Source of the DNA: JALQUL01 sp964556425
GTDB lineage: Bacteria > Pseudomonadota > Gammaproteobacteria > Burkholderiales > Burkholderiaceae_C
Direction of reading: 5' to 3'
Length of the DNA: 64,000 bases
Assembly: GCA_964556425.1 (NCBI GenBank)
Contig: CAZKWC010000007.1
Coordinates: 1-64,000, forward strand
This document shows positions 63,585 to 64,000 of this stretch, in pieces; within the stretch, counting starts at the first letter, position 1, and every line of letters begins with the position of its first letter. The translations under genes and the position numbers were made by a program. The notes beneath the pieces were generated by a model, which was given only the letters and a program-made list of their open reading frames with translations, had not been told where the DNA came from and did not search any database.

Positions 63585-64000
63585 TTAAGAGTGAAGAGTT
63601 TGCATGACAGGTTGAGAAATGACCTTGCGAATTGTCAAAAGGCCTGCCAACCAGGCTAACAATGCTCCGGCCACAGGGCCCATAAAGAGCATGACCCAAG
63701 ATAGCGTCCAGGCAAACTCAAATACAAAATAAGCCAAGGCCCAAGCCAAACCATTGGCTAACAATGTAGCTAATAAACCGGCTATGGCTCCAACTAAACA
63801 CAACTCTGAAAGTTGCACTTTTTTTAGTAATTGTTGACTAGCACCCAAGGCTCGCATAATGGCGTAATCGCGCCTTCTTTGGTCTCGGTTCACAATCATG
63901 GTGGTCATTAAGACCACTATGCCAGACAACAAACTAAACACAAATAACATTTCTACCGCCAAAATAATTTGATTGAGCACCGCTTGCACTTGATCTAGCG
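63585..64000 (-). CDS. FtsX-family ABC transporter permease, C-terminal part (cut by window edge)
   Basis: The visible 138 codons are open to the window edge and encode the C-terminal FtsX domain: three or four membrane helices with NRDQRRRDYAIMRALGASQQLLKKVQLSELCLVGAIAG, the classic arginine-rich loop and RALGAS motif. The 5' end lies beyond 64000. FtsX permeases of the LolC/MacB/YbbP type move lipids or lipoproteins rather than small solutes; which subtype this is cannot be told from the tail. Confidence 0.85.
   Translation of the reverse strand, partial: LDQVQAVLNQIILAVEMLFVFSLLSGIVVLMTTMIVNRDQRRRDYAIMRALGASQQLLKKVQLSELCLVGAIAGLLATLLANGLAWALAYFVFEFAWTLSWVMLFMGPVAGALLAWLAGLLTIRKVISQPVMQTLHS

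Overview
This 64 kb window is chromosomal and almost entirely core genome of a low-GC member of the Betaproteobacteria, most likely order Burkholderiales. The assignment rests on gene order and protein character: an rpsL-rpsG-fusA-tuf operon, rplU-rpmA-obgE-proB, ispB-pilC-pilD-coaE-zapD-yacG next to mutT-DUF815 ATPase-argJ-secA, petABC-sspA-sspB, and hisI-hisE-HIT-tatABC beside a DegS-like protease. All of these are familiar betaproteobacterial neighbourhoods. Intergenic DNA is very AT-rich. I see no prophage, integron or CRISPR array. The genus cannot be fixed from the sequence alone.

Layout. 1-3.9 kb: str operon, minus strand, with a good sigma70 promoter and a long leader. 3.9-9.5 kb: dacA, an alpha/beta hydrolase, a thioredoxin-like ferredoxin, a VanZ-family membrane protein, hemJ and metK; the metK leader resembles a SAM-II-type pseudoknot. 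9.7-13 kb: proB, obgE, rpmA, rplU. 13.3-18.1 kb, plus strand: ispB, pilC, pilD, coaE, zapD, yacG, without the pilB often found here. 18.2-22.6 kb: mutT, DUF815 ATPase, argJ (interrupted only by an assembly gap), and a small DUF2269/DoxX/GbsR operon with a near-perfect operator. 22.7-27.5 kb: secA, an M23 peptidase, divergent dciA, and a tRNA-Thr with two A.C mismatches. 27.6-31.8 kb: sspB, sspA and the bc1 complex petABC. 31.9-45.9 kb: a TPR protein, mscL, pdxA, a NIF3 protein, a DegS-like protease, tatABC, hinT, hisE, hisI, ispH, fkpB, radC, an Smr protein, a YdcF-like protein and an RNB ribonuclease.

The accessory part lies in 46-63.2 kb. A tight three-gene operon encodes a TPR-like protein, a PcfJ-like protein and a DUF1266 protein; its function is unknown. 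Next comes an 11 kb operon encoding a 177-aa secreted protein, a 948-aa secreted multi-domain DUF11 protein and a 2299-aa protein that joins DUF11/SdrD_B/invasin-like modules to an apparent C-terminal outer-membrane barrel. I read this as a candidate cell-surface structure. It is preceded by about 0.9 kb of extremely AT-rich gene-free DNA and carries two perfect AT-rich inverted repeats. The window ends with a zinc-less sirtuin, a truncated haemoglobin and a partial FtsX-type permease. Between sirtuin and globin sits a 166-bp fold-back element with terminal inverted repeats (MITE-like), whose end supplies the globin stop codon.

The genes link in several ways. TatABC could export the Rieske subunit encoded by petA, SecA could export the surface proteins, and hemJ serves haem synthesis for the cytochromes and the globin. 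The best candidates for undescribed biology are the DUF11 surface operon, the TPR/PcfJ-like/DUF1266 operon, the fold-back element, the metK leader and the mismatched tRNA.
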